NCBI GenBank assembly: GCA_036785705.1
Contig: JAWUZG010000159.1
Coordinates: 1 to 64,000, forward strand
Direction of reading: 5' to 3'
Length of the DNA: 64,000 nt
From: Acanthornis magna
Lineage: Eukaryota > Chordata > Aves > Passeriformes > Acanthizidae
Shown here piece after piece: positions 47,307 to 60,055 of this stretch. The notes under the pieces were generated by a model. That model worked only from the letters and a program-made list of their open reading frames with translations, was not told the DNA's origin and searched no databases. The position numbers and the translations under genes are program-made. Numbering within the stretch: position 1 is the stretch's first letter; every line of letters begins with the position of its first letter.

Positions 47307-48582
47307 TTAGCTAGGGCTAGGGTTAGGGTTACGCCTAGGGTTAGGGTTAGGAGATCTAAAGGGCCGCGAGCTCCAGGAGCACTGGCGCTGGAAAGGGCCT
47401 GCCAAGACGAACGCGGCAAGGCCCCAACCTTGCTGCTCCCACACCTTTCTGATCTGGACCCCCCACAGGGGTGGGCACCTCGGCCCCAGCCCCAGGCTCG
47501 GGCCTAGGCTGCCCTGTGGCTCGGGCTTAGGCTTCAGAGAGCTGTGGAGTCTACAGCTGCAGGGACGCTGGCACTGGACAGGACATTGCAAGGGCATCCA
47601 TCACGGCAGGCTGCTGCCAGAGACTGGATGTTCCGTGGCTCTAAACATCCGGGAATGGCCTGTGTCTGCTGCGAGGGGCCAGCTGGGTTTTGCTGACGGT
47701 GAGGCCTTCAGCGCCTGCTGCGGCCCCAGAGCCGCTCCAAGGCCTGGCTGAGCTGTCAGCCCTGGACTCTTGGGCTGGCAGTGCTCACCTGGGCCCTGAG
47801 TGGCCATGTGACCAGCAGTCCCAGCTGAGGGCTGGGGACATGAAGGCCATGGGGCTTAAAGGGCGCAGCATGAGGTCAGCACATGGTCACAGCCTAGAAT
47901 CCTGCATGGGCTTCCTGTCCCGTCCCTGGTGCAATCCTCGGAGGTGGGAGCTCTGTGCACGTTTTTCTAGATCTCATCTCTCCTTCTGGCTTTGTCTCTG
48001 CCTGTCTTTCTTCTCCTACTTCTCTTTGCCTAGAACTTTTGGCTAACATAGCATTTTGTATGTTTCAGGGTTCTTCTCCGTGGGGCTCAGTTGATGCTAG
48101 GTAAATGCTAAATTAACACTGAGTACTGCTCTGGTAAGTAGTTGAGAGTTGAATTCTATGTTGTATTTCATCCTTTGCCGAAGATGGTTTATTTTTGAGC
48201 ATTTGATTTTGATCCTTTTGCCAGTAAGGCTTCAGTGTGATTTTCACCTCTTGACTATATCTGGTGGGGATTTCTCCTTTGCGCTAAGAGAGAGCAGTAG
48301 AACCCTGAGTTAAACCGCTGGATCTAAGGCTCCAGGGCTTAACAGGTGCCTCCATTGCCAACTGCACACGTTTTAATCTGTGCCACCTATGGTGCTGAGC
48401 CCCTCTGGCCCAGTGCCAAGCTGCCCTCAGGGGGGTGGGTCAGGCTGGAGAGATCTAAAGGGCCTGGAGCTCCAGCAACACTGGCGCTGGAAAGGGCCTG
48501 CCGAGGCCATTGCAGCAGCGCCCCAACATTGCTGCTCCTCCATCTTTCTGAGGTGGAAAACCCAGGTAGTGTGTTGGGGTAA
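47307..48582 (+). repeat. satellite copy 38
   Basis: Marker-identical to copy 33 (ccgctcc, atctcatctc, AGGT). Confidence 0.98.
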
Positions 48583-49858
48583 TTAGCTAGGGCTAGGGTT
48601 AGGGTTACGCCTAGGGTTAGGGTTAGGAGATCTAAAGGGCCGCGAGCTCCAGGAGCACTGGCGCTGGAAAGGGCCTGCCAAGACGAACGTGGCAAGGCCC
48701 CAACCTTGCTGCTCCCACACCTTTCTGATCTGGACCCCCCACAGGGGTGGGCACCTCGGCCCCAGCCCCAGGCTCGGGCCTAGGCTGCCCTGTGGCTCGG
48801 GCTTAGGCTTCAGAGAGCTGTGGAGTCTACAGCTGCAGGGACGCTGGCACTGGACAGGACATTGCGAGGGCATCCATCACGGCAGGCTGCTGCCAGAGAC
48901 TGGATGTTCCATGGCTCTAAACATCCAGGAATGGCCTGTGTCTGTTGCGAGGGGCCAGCTGGGTTTTGCTGACGGTGAGGCCTTCAGCGCCTGCTGCGGC
49001 CCCAGAGCCGCCCCAAGGCCTGGCTGAGCTGTCAGCCCTGGACTCTTGGGCTGGCAGTGCTCACCTGGGCCCTGAGTGGCCATGAGACCAGCAGTCCCAA
49101 CTGAGGGCTGGGGACATGAAGGCCATGAGGCTTAAAGGGCGCAGCATGAGGTCAGCACATGGTCACAGCCTAGAATCCTGCATGGGCTTCCTGTCCCGTC
49201 CCTGGTGCAATCCTCGGAGGTGGGAGCTCTGTGCACGTTTTTCTAGATCTCTTCTCTCCTTCTGGCTTTGTCTCTGCCTGTCTTTCTTCTCCTACTTCTC
49301 TTTGCCTAGAACTTTTGGCTAACATAGCATTTTGTATGTTTCAGGGTTCTTCTCCGTGGGGCTCAGTTGATGCTAGGTAAATGCTAAATTAACACTGAGT
49401 ACTGCTCTGGTAAGTAGTTGAGAGTTGAATTCTATGTTGTATGTCATCCTTTGCCGAAGATGGTTTATTTTTGAGCATTTGATTTTGATCCTTTTGCCAA
49501 TAAGGCTTCAGTGTGATTTTCACCTCTTGACTATATCTGGTGGGGATTTCTCCTTTGCGCTAAGAGAGAGCAGTAGAACCCTGAGTTAAACCGCTGGATC
49601 TAAGGCTCCAGGGCTTAACAGGTGCCTCCATTGCCAACTGCACACGTTTTAATCTGTGCCACCTATGGTGCTGAGCCCCTCTGGCCCAGTGCCAAGCTGC
49701 CCTCAGGGGGGTGGGTCAGGCTGGAGAGATCTAAAGGGCCTGGAGCTCCAGCAACACTGGCGCTGGAAAGGGCCTGCCGAGGCCATTGCAGCAGCGCCCC
49801 AACATTGCTGCTCCTCCATCTTTCTGAGGTGGAAAACCCAGGTAGTGTGTTGGGGTAA
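48583..49858 (+). repeat. satellite copy 39 (W haplotype)
   Basis: Marker-identical to copy 34, including gccatgaggctt and acgtggcaagg. Confidence 0.98.
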
Positions 49859-51134
49859 TTAGCTAGGGCTAGGGTTAGGGTTACGCCTAGGGTTAGGGTT
49901 AGGAGATCTAAAGGGCCGCGAGCTCCAGGAGCACTGGCGCTGGAAAGGGCCTGCCAAGACGAACGCGGCAAGGCCCCAACCTTGCTGCTCCCACACCTTT
50001 CTGATCTGGACCCCCCACAGGGGTGGGCACCTCGGCCCCAGCCCCAGGCTCGGGCCTAGGCTGCCCTGTGGCTCGGGCTTAGGCTTCAGAGAGCTGTGGA
50101 GTCTACAGCTGCAGGGACGCTGGCACTGGACAGGACATTGCAAGGGCATCCATCACGGCAGGCTGCTGCCAGAGACTGGATGTTCCGTGGCTCTAAACAT
50201 CCGGGAATGGCCTGTGTCTGCTGCGAAGGGCCAGCTGGGTTTTGCTGACGGTGAGGCCTTCAGTGCCTGCTGCGGCCCCAGAGCCGCCCCAAGGCCTGGC
50301 TGAGCTTTCAGCCCTGGACTCTTGGGCTGGCAGTGCTCACCTGGGCCCTGAGTGGCCATGTGACCAGCAGTCCCAGCTGAGGGCTGGGGACATGAAGGCC
50401 ATGGGGCTTAAAGGGCGCAGCATGAGGTCAGCACATGGTCACAGCCTAGAATCCTGCATGGGCTTCCTGTCCCGTCCCTGGTGCAATCCTCGGAGGTGGG
50501 AGCTCTGTGCACGTTTTTCTAGATCTCTTCTCTCCTTCTGGCTTCGTCTCTGCCTGTCTTTCTTCTCCTACTTCTCTTTGCCTAGAACTTTTGGCTAACA
50601 TAGCATTTTGTATGTTTCAGGGTTCTTCTCCGTGGGGCTCAGTTGATGCTAGGTAAATGCTAAATTAACACTGAGTACTGCTCTGGTAAGTAGTTGAGAG
50701 TTGAATTCTATGTTGTATTTCATCCTTTGCCGAAGATGGTTTATTTTTGAGCATTTGATTTTGATCCTTTTGCCAGTAAGGCTTCAGTGTGATTTTCACC
50801 TCTTGACTATATCTGGTGGGGATTTCTCCTTTGCGCTAAGAGAGAGCAGTAGAACCCTGAGTTAAACCGCTGGATCTAAGGCTCCAGGGCTTAACAGGTG
50901 CCTCCATTGCCAACTGCACACGTTTTAATCTGTGCCACCTATGGTGCTGAGCCCCTCTGGCCCAGTGCCAAGCTGCCCTCAGGGGGGTGGGTCAGGCTGG
51001 AGAGATCTAAAGGGCCTGGAGCTCCAGCAACACTGGCGCTGGAAAGGGCCTGCCGAGGCCATTGCAGCAGCGCCCCAACATTGCTGCTCCTCCATCTTTC
51101 TGAGGTGGAAAACCCAGGTAGTGTGTTGGGGTAA
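49859..51134 (+). repeat. satellite copy 40
   Basis: Counterpart of copy 35 (gctgcgaaggg, ggcttcgtc) with the common ctccgtgggg. Confidence 0.98.
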
Positions 51135-52410
51135 TTAGCTAGGGCTAGGGTTAGGGTTACGCCTAGGGTTAGGGTTAGGAGATCTAAAGGGCCGCGAGCT
51201 CCAGGAGCACTGGCGCTGGAAAGGGCCTGCCAAGACGAACGCGGCAAGGCCCCAACCTTGCTGCTCCCACACCTTTCTGATCTGGACCCCCCACAGGGGT
51301 GGGCACCTCGGCCCCAGCCCCAGGCTCGGGCCTAGGCTGCCCTGTGGCTCGGGCTTAGGCTTCAGAGAGCTGTGGAGTCTACAGCTGCAGGGACGCTGGC
51401 ACTGGACAGGACATTGCAAGGGCATCCATCACGGCAGGCTGCTGCCAGAGACTGGATGTTCCGTGGCTCTAAACATCCGGGAATGGCCTGTGTCTGCTGC
51501 GAGGGGCCAGCTGGGTTTTGCTGACGGTGAGGCCTTCAGCGCCTGCTGCGGCCCCAGAGCCGCTCCAAGGCCTGGCTGAGCTGTCAGCCCTGGACTCTTG
51601 GGCTGGCAGTGCTCACCTGGGCCCTGAGTGGCCATGTGACCAGCAGTCCCAGCTGAGGGCTGGGGACATGAAGGCCATGGGGCTTAAAGGGCGCAGCATG
51701 AGGTCAGCACATGGTCACAGCCTAGAATCCTGCATGGGCTTCCTGTCCCGTCCCTGGTGCAATCCTCGGAGGTGGGAGCTCTGTGCACGTTTTTCTAGAT
51801 CTCTTCTCTCCTTCTGGCTTTGTCTCTGCCTGTCTTTCTTCTCCTACTTCTCTTTGCCTAGAACTTTTGGCTAACATAGCATTTTGTATGTTTCAGGGTT
51901 CTTCTCCGTGGGGCTCAGTTGATGCTCGACAAATGCTAAATTAACACTGAGTACTGCTCTGGTAAGTAGTTGAGAGTTGAATTCTATGTTGTATTTCATC
52001 CTTTGCCGAAGATGGTTTATTTTTGAGCATTTGATTTTGTTCCTTTTGCCAGTAAGGCTTCAGTGTGATTTTCACCTCTTGACTATATCTGGTGGGGATT
52101 TCTCCTTTGCGCTAAGAGAGAGCAGTAGAACCCTGAGTTAAACCGCTGGATCTAAGGCTCCAGGGCTTAACAGGTGCCTCCATTGCCAACTGCACACGTT
52201 TTAATCTGTGCCACCTATGGTGCTGAGCCCCTCTGGCCCAGTGCCAAGCTGCCCTCAGGGGGGTGGGTCAGGCTGGAGAGATCTAAAGGGCCTGGAGCTC
52301 CAGCAACACTGGCGCTGGAAAGGGCCTGCCGAGGCCATTGCAGCAGCGCCCCAACATTGCTGCTCCTCCATCTTTCTGAGGTGGAAAACCCAGGTAGTGT
52401 GTTGGGGTAA
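51135..52410 (+). repeat. satellite copy 41
   Basis: Like copies 31 and 36 up to the exon (CGAC), then ttgtatttc and gactatatc. This places the right edge of the five-unit duplication near 51989. Confidence 0.98.
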
Positions 52411-53686
52411 TTAGCTAGGGCTAGGGTTAGGGTTACGCCTAGGGTTAGGGTTAGGAGATCTAAAGGGCCGCAAGCTCCAGGAGCACTGGCGCTGGAAAGG
52501 GCCTGCCAAGACGAACGCAGCAAGGCCCCAACCTTGCTGCTCCCACACCTTTCTGATCTGGACCCCCCACAGGGGTGGGCACCTCGGCCCCAGCCCCAGG
52601 CTCGGGCCTAGGCTGCCCTGTGGCTCGGGCTTAGGCTTCAGAGAGCTGTGGAGTCTACAGCTGCAGGGACGCTGGCACTGGACAGGACATTGCAAGGGCA
52701 TCCATCACGGCAGGCTGCTGCCAGAGACTGGATGTTCCGTGGCTCTAAACATCCGGGAATGGCCTGTGTCTGCTGCGAGGGGCCAGCTGGGTTTTCCTGA
52801 CGGTGAGGCCTTCAGTGCCTGCTGCGGCCCCAGAGCTGCCCCAAGGCCTGGCTGAGCTTTCAGCCCTGGACTCTTGGGCTGGCAGTGCTCACCTGGGCCC
52901 TGAGTGGCCATGTGACCAGCAGTCCCAGCTGAGGGCTGGGGACATGAAGGCCATGGGGCTTAAAGGGCGCAGCATGAGGTCAGCACATGGTCACAGCCTA
53001 GAATCCTGCATGGGCTTCCTGTCCCGTCCCTGGTGCAATCCTCGGAGGTGGGAGCTCTGTGCACGTTTTTCTAGATCTCTTCTCTCCTTCTGGCTTCGTC
53101 TCTGCCTGTCTTTCTTCTCCTACTTCTCTTTGCCTAGAACTTTTGGCTAACATAGCATTTTGTATGTTTCAGGGTTCTTCTCCGTGGGGCTCAGTTGATG
53201 CTAGGTAAATGCTAAATTAACACTGAGTACTGCTCTGGTAAGTAGTTGAGAGTTGAATTCTATGTTGTATTTCATCCTTTGCCGAAGATGGTTTATTTTT
53301 GAGCATTTGATTTTGATCCTTTTGCCAGTAAGGCTTCAGTGTGATTTTCACCTCTTGACTATATCTGGTGGGGATTTCTCCTTTGCGCTAAGAGAGAGCA
53401 GTAGAACCCTGAGTTAAACCGCTGGATCTAAGGCTCCAGGGCTTAACAGGTGCCTCCATTGCCAACTGCACACGTTTTAATCTGTGCCACCTATGGTGCT
53501 GAGCCCCTCTGGCCCAGTGCCAAGCTGCCCTCAGGGGGGTGGGTCAGGCTGGAGAGATCTAAAGGGCCTGGAGCTCCAGCAACACTGGCGCTGGAAAGGG
53601 CCTGCCGAGGCCATTGCAGCAGCGCCCCAACATTGCTGCTCCTCCATCTTTCTGAGGTGGAAAACCCAGGTAGTGTGTTGGGGTAA
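52411..53686 (+). repeat. satellite copy 42
   Basis: The 5' part is as in copies 14 and 22 (offset-62 A, cgcagcaagg). It then has ttttcctgacgg, cagtgcc, gagctgcccc, gctttcag, ggcttcgtc and AGGT. Confidence 0.98.
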
Positions 53687-54962
53687 TTAGCTAGGGCTAG
53701 GGTTAGGGTTACGCCTAGGGTTAGGGTTAGGAGATCTAAAGGGCCGCAAGCTCCAGGAGCACTGGCGCTGGAAAGGGCCTGCCAAGATGAACGCGGCAAG
53801 GCCCCAACCTTGCTGCTCCCACACCTTTCTGATCTGGACCCCCCACAGGGGTGGGCACCTCGGCCCCAGCCCCAGGCTCGGGCCTAGGCTGCCCTGTGGC
53901 TCGGGCTTAGGCTTCAGAGAGCTGTGGAGTCTACAGCTGCAGGGACGCTGGCACTGGACAGGACATTGCGAGGGCATCCATCACGGCAGGCTGCTGCCAG
54001 AGACTGGATGTTCCGTGGCTCTAAACATCCGGGAATGGCCTGTGTCTGCTGCGAGGGGCCAGCTGGGTTTTGCTGACGGTGAGGCCTTCAGCGCCTGCTG
54101 CGGCCCCAGAGCTGCCCCAAGGCCTGGCTGAGGTGTCAGCCCTGGACTCTTGGGCTGGCAGTGCTCACCTGGGCCCTGAGTGGCCATGTGACCAGTAGTC
54201 CCAGCTGAGGGCTGGGGACATGAAGGCCATGGGGCTTAAAGGGCGCAGCATGAGGTCAGCACATGGTCACAGCCTAGAATCCTGCATGGGCTTCCTGTCC
54301 CGTCCCTGGTGCAATCCTCGGAGGTGGGAGCTCTGTGCATGTTTTTCTAGATCTCTTCTCTCCTTCTGGCTTCGTCTCTGCCTGTCTTTCTTCTCCTACT
54401 TCTCTTTGCCTAGAACTTTTGGCTAACATAGCATTTTGTATGTTTCAGGGTTCTTCTCCGTGGGGCTCATTTGATGCTAGGTAAATGCTAAATTAACACT
54501 GAGTACTGCTCTGGTAAGTAGTTGAGAGTTGAATTCTATGTTGTATTTCATCCTTTGCCGAAGATGGTTTATTTTTGAGCATTTGATTTTGATCCTTTTG
54601 CCAGTAAGGCTTCAGTGTGATTTTCACCTCTTGACTATATCTGGTGGGGATTTCTCCTTTGCGCTAAGAGAGAGCAGTAGAACCCTGAGTTAAACCGCTG
54701 GATCTAAGGCTCCAGGGCTTAACAGGTGCCTCCATTGCCAACTGCACACGTTTTAATCTGTGCCACCTATGGTGCTGAGCCCCTCTGGCCCAGTGCCAAG
54801 CTGCCCTCAGGGGGGTGGGTCAGGCTGGAGAGATCTAAAGGGCCTGGAGCTCCAGCAACACTGGCGCTGGAAAGGGCCTGCCGAGGCCATTGCAGCAGCG
54901 CCCCAACATTGCTGCTCCTCCATCTTTCTGAGGTGGAAAACCCAGGTAGTGTGTTGGGGTAA
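53687..54962 (+). repeat. satellite copy 43
   Basis: Offset-62 A, agatgaacgc, gcatgttttt, ggcttcgtc, gctcatttgatg. Private changes: ctgaggtgtcag and accagtagtccc. Confidence 0.98.
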
Positions 54963-56232
54963 TTAGCTAGGGCTAGGGTTAGGGTTACGCCTAGGGTTAG
55001 GGTTAGGAGATCTAAAGGGCCGCGAGCTCCAGGAGCACTGGCGCTGGAAAGGGCCTGCCAAGACGAACGCGGCAAGGCCCCAACCTTGCTGCTCCCACAC
55101 CTTTCTGATCTGGACCCCCCACAGGGGTGGGCACCTCGACCCCAGCCCCAGGCTCGGGCCTAGGCTGCCCTGTGGCTCGGGCTTAGGCTTCAGAGAGCTG
55201 TGGAGTCTACAGCTGCAGGGACGCTGGCACTGGACAGGACATTGCAAGGGCATCCATCATGGCAGGCTGCTGCCAGAGACTGGATGTTCCGTGGCTCTAA
55301 ACATCCGGGAATGGCCTGTGTCTGCTGCGAGGGGCCAGCTGGGTTTTGCTGACGGTGAGGCCTTCAGTGCCTGCTGCGGCCCAGAGCTGCCCCAAGGCCT
55401 GGCTGAGCTGTCAGCCCTGGACTCTTGGGCTGGCAGTGCTCACCTGGGCCCTGAGTGGCCATGTGACCAGCAGTCCCAGCTGAGGGCTGGGGACATGAAG
55501 GCCATGGGGCTTAAAGGGCGCAGCATGAGGTCAGCACATGGTCACAGCCTAGAATCCTGCATGGGCTTCCTGTCCCGTCCCTGGTGCAATCCTCGGAGGT
55601 GGGAGCTCTGTGCACGTTTTTCTAGATCTCTCCTTCTGGCTTTGTCTCTGCCTGTCTTTCTTCTCCTACTTCTCTTTGCCTAGAACTTTTGGCTAACATA
55701 GCATTTTGTATGTTTCAGGGTTCTTCTCCGTGGGGCTCAGTTGATGCTAGGTAAATGCTAAATTAACACTGAGTACTGCTCTGGTAAGTAGTTGAGAGTT
55801 GAATTCTATGTTGTATTTCATCCTTTGCCGAAGATGGTTTATTTCTGAGCATTTGATTTTGATCCTTTTGCCAGTAAGGCTTCAGTGTGATTTTCACCTC
55901 TTGACTATATCTGGTGGGGATTTCTCCTTTGCGCTAAGAGAGAGCAGTAGAACCCTGAGCTAAACCGCTGGATCTAAGGCTCCAGGGCTTAACAGGTGCC
56001 TCCATTGCCAACTGCACACGTTTTAATCTGTGCCACCTATGGTGCTGAGCCCCTCTGGCCCAGTGCCAAGCTGCCCTCAGGGGGGTGGGTCAGGCTGGAG
56101 AGATCTAAAGGGCCTGGAGCTCCAGCAACACTGGCGCTGGAAAGGGCCTGCCGAGGCCATTGCAGCAGCGCCCCAACATTGCTGCTCCTCCATCTTTCTG
56201 AGGTGGAAAACCCAGGTAGTGTGTTGGGGTAA
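54963..56232 (+). repeat. satellite copy 44 (1,270 bp)
   Basis: Shortest unit: the 5-bp deletion in the pyrimidine tract (near 55630) plus one c lost in cggcccagag (near 55380). Private changes are cacctcgacccc, tatttctgagc and cctgagctaaacc. Confidence 0.98.
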
Positions 56233-57503
56233 TTAGCTAGGGCTAGGGTTAGGGTTACGCCTAGGGTTAGGGTTAGGAGAGCTAAAGGGCCGCGAGCTCC
56301 AGGAGCACTGGCGCTGGAAAGGGCCTGCCAAGACGAACGCGGCAAGGCCCCAACCTTGCTGCTCCCACACCTTTCTGATCTGGACCCCCCACAGGGGTGG
56401 GCACCTCGGCCCCAGCCCCAGGCTCGGGCCTAGGCTGCCCTGTGGCTCGGGCTTAGGCTTCAGAGAGCTGTGGAGTCTACAGCTGCAGGGACGCTGGCAC
56501 TGGACAGGACATTGCGAGGGCATCCATCACGGCAGGCTGCTGCCAGAGACTGGATGTTCCATGGCTCTAAACATCCGGGAATGGCCTGTGTCTGCTGCGA
56601 GGGGCCAGCTGGGTTTTCCTGACGGTGAGGCCTTCAGTGCCTGCTGCGGCCCCAGAGCTGCCCCAAGGCCTGCCTGAGCTGTCAGCCCTAGACTCTTGGG
56701 CTGGCAGTGCTCACCGGGGCCCTGAGTGGCCATGTGACCAGCAGTCCCAGCTGAGGGCTGGGGACATGAAGGCCATGGGGCTTAAAGGGCGCAGCATGAG
56801 GTCAGCACATGGTCACAGCCTAGAATCCTGCATGGGCTTCCTGTCCCGTCCCTGGTGCAATCCTCGGAGGTGGGAGCTCTGTGCACGTTTTTCTAGATCT
56901 CTCCTTCTGGCTTTGTCTCTGCCTGTCTTTCTTCTCCTACTTCTCTTTGCCTAGAACTTTTGGCTAACATAGCATTTTGTATGTTTCAGGGTTCTTCTCC
57001 GTGGGGCTCAGTTGATGCTCGACAAATGCTAAATTAACACTGAGTACTGCTCTGGTAAGTAGTTGAGAGTTGAATTCTATGTTGTATTTCATCCTTTGCC
57101 GAAGATGGTTTATTTTTGAGCATTTGATTTTGATCCTTTTGCCAGTAAGGCTTCAGTGTGATTTTCACCTCTTGACTATATCTGGTGGGGATTTCTCCTT
57201 TGCGCTAAGAGAGAGCAGTAGAACCCTGAGTTAAACCGCTGGATCTAAGGCTCCAGGGCTTAACAGGTGCCTCCATTGCCAACTGCACACGTTTTAATCT
57301 GTGCCACCTATGGTGCTGAGCCCCTCTGGCCCAGTGCCAAGCTGCCCTCAGGGGGGTGGGTCAGGCTGGAGAGATCTAAAGGGCCTGGAGCTCCAGCAAC
57401 ACTGGCGCTGGAAAGGGCCTGCCGAGGCCATTGCAGCAGCGCCCCAACATTGCTGCTCCTCCATCTTTCTGAGGTGGAAAACCCAGGTAGTGTGTTGGGG
57501 TAA
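56233..57503 (+). repeat. satellite copy 45 (1,271 bp)
   Basis: 5-bp pyrimidine-tract deletion. Private ggagagctaaagg destroys the BglII site at the start of segment B, and tcaccggggcc is also private. Also ttttcctgacgg, cctgcctgag and exon allele CGAC with gatcc. Confidence 0.98.
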
Positions 57504-58779
57504 TTAGCTAGGGCTAGGGTTAGGGTTCCGCCTAGGGTTAGGGTTAGGAGATCTAAAGGGCCGCGAGCTCCAGGAGCACTGGCGCTGGAAAGGGCCTGCC
57601 AAGACGAACGCGGCAAGGCCCCAACCTTGCTGCTCCCACACCTTTCTGATCTGGACCCCCCACAGGGGTGGGCACCTCGGCCCCAGCCCCAGGCTCGGGC
57701 CTAGGCTGCCCTGTGGCTCGGGCTTAGGCTTCAGAGAGCTGTGGAGTCTACAGCTGCAGGGACGCTGGCACTGGACAGGACATTGCAAGGGCATCCATCA
57801 TGGCAGGCTGCTGCCAGAGACTGGATGTTCCGTGGCTCTAAACATCCGGGAATGGCCTGTGTCTGCTGCGAGGGGCCAGCTGGGTTTTGCTGACGGTGAG
57901 GCCTTCAGTGCCTGCTGCGGCCCCAGAGCTGCCCCAAGGCCTGGCTGAGCTTTCAGCCCTGGACTCTTGGGCTGGCAGTGCTCACCTGGGCCCTGAGTGG
58001 CCATGTGACCAGCAGTCCCAGCTGAGGGCTAGGGACATGAAGGCCATGGGGCTTAAAGGGCGCAGCATGAGGTCCGCACATGGTCACAGCCTAGAATCCT
58101 GCATGGGCTTCCTGTCCCGTCCCTGGTGCAATCCTCGGAGGTGGGAGCTCTGTGCACGTTTTTCTAGATCTCTTCTCTCCTTCTGGCTTTGTCTCTGCCT
58201 GTCTTTCTTCTCCTACTTCTCTTTGCCTAGAACTTTTGGCTAACATAGCATTTTGTATGTTTCAGGGTTCTTCTCCGTGGGGCTCAGTTGATGCTAGGTA
58301 AATGCTAAATTAACACTGAGTACTGCTCTGGTAAATAGTTGAGAGTTGAATTCTATGTTGTATTTCATCCTTTGCCGAAGATGGTTTATTTTTGAGCATT
58401 TGATTTTGATCCTTTTGCCAGTAAGGCTTCAGTGTGATTTTCACCTCTTGACTATATCTGGTGGGGATTTCTCCTTTGCGCTAAGAGAGAGCAGTAGAAC
58501 CCTGAGTTAAACCGCTGGATCTAAGGCTCCAGGGCTTAACAGGTGCCTCCATTGCCAACTGCACACGTTTTAATCTGTGCCACCTATGGTGCTGAGCCCC
58601 TCTGGCCCAGTGCCAAGCTGCCCTCAGGGGGGTGGGTCAGGCTGGAGAGATCTAAAGGGCCTGGAGCTCCAGCAACACTGGCGCTGGAAAGGGCCTGCCG
58701 AGGCCATTGCAGCAGCGCCCCAACATTGCTGCTCCTCCATCTTTCTGAGGTGGAAAACCCAGGTAGTGTGTTGGGGTAA
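57504..58779 (+). repeat. satellite copy 46
   Basis: Only unit with a changed telomere-like block (ttccgccta in place of ttacgccta, near 57528). Only unit with a changed exon donor (gtaaatag, near 58331). Other private changes are gggctaggg near 58028 and gaggtccgc near 58073. Confidence 0.98.
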
Positions 58780-60055
58780 TTAGCTAGGGCTAGGGTTAGG
58801 GTTACGCCTAGGGTTAGGGTTAGGAGATCTAAAGGGCCGCGAGCTCCAGGAGCACTGGCGCTGGAAAGGGCCTGCCAAGACGAACGCGGCAAGGCCCCAA
58901 CCTTGCTGCTCCCACACCTTTCTGATCTGGACCCCCCACAGGGGTGGGCACCTCGGCCCCAGCCCCAGGCTCGGGCCTAGGCTGCCCTGTGGCTCGGGCT
59001 TAGGCTTCAGAGAGCTGTGGAGTCTACAGCTGCAGGGACGCTGGCACTGGACAGGACATTGCAAGGGCATCCATCATGGCAGGCTGCTGCCAGAGACTGG
59101 ATGTTCCGTGGCTCTAAACATCCGGGAATGGCCTGTGTCTGCTGCGAGGGGCCAGCTGGGTTTTGCTGACGGTGAGGCCTTCAGCGCCTGCTGCGGCCCC
59201 AGAGCCGCTCCAAGGCCTGGCTGAGCTGTCAGCCCTGGACTCTTGGGCTGGCAGTGCTCACCTGGGCCCTGAGTGGCCATGTGACCAGCAGTCCCAGCTG
59301 AGGGCTGGGGACATGAAGGCCATGGGGCTTAAAGGGCGCAGCATGAGGTCAGCACATGGTCACAGCCTAGAATCCTGCATGGGCTTCCTGTCCCGTCCCT
59401 GGTGCAATCCTCGGAGGTGGGAGCTCTGTGCACGTTTTTCTAGATCTCTTCTCTCCTTCTGGCTTTGTCTCTGCCTGTCTTTCTTCTCCTACTTCTCTTT
59501 GCCTAGAACTTTTGGCTAACATAGCATTTTGTATGTTTCAGGGTTCTTCTCCGTGGGGCTCAGTTGATGCTCGACAAATGCTAAATTAACACTGAGTACT
59601 GCTCTGGTAAGTAGTTGAGAGTTGAATTCTATGTTGTATTTCATCCTTTGCCGAAGATGGTTTATTTTTGAGCATTTGATTTTGTTCCTTTTGCCAGTAA
59701 GGCTTCAGTGTGATTTTCACCTCTTGACTATATCTGGTGGGGATTTCTCCTTTGCGCTAAGAGAGAGCAGTAGAACCCTGAGTTAAACCGCTGGATCTAA
59801 GGCTCCAGGGCTTAACAGGTGCCTCCATTGCCAACTGCACACGTTTTAATCTGTGCCACCTATGGTGCTGAGCCCCTCTGGCCCAGTGCCAAGCTGCCCT
59901 CAGGGGGGTGGGTCAGGCTGGAGAGATCTAAAGGGCCTGGAGCTCCAGCAACACTGGCGCTGGAAAGGGCCTGCCGAGGCCATTGCAGCAGCGCCCCAAC
60001 ATTGCTGCTCCTCCATCTTTCTGAGGTGGAAAACCCAGGCAGTGTGTTGGGGTAA
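58780..60055 (+). repeat. satellite copy 47
   Basis: Carries catcatgg, ccgctcc, exon allele CGAC and gttcc. The end has ccaggcagtg without the gcacccc that accompanies it in copies 24 and 26. Confidence 0.98.

Larger units (their letters stand above)
38019..51989 (+). repeat. five-unit duplication, copies 31-35 and 36-40
   Basis: Exact 6,380-bp shift (5 x 1,276). Shared markers found only in the two halves are gactctatc (31/36), gccatgaggctt (34/39) and gctgcgaaggg (35/40). Similarity continues into copies 36/41 to about 45609/51989. I noticed only three differences between the halves: the exon patch of 32/37, aaaggacgc in 37, and ctccatgggg in 35. Confidence 0.92.
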
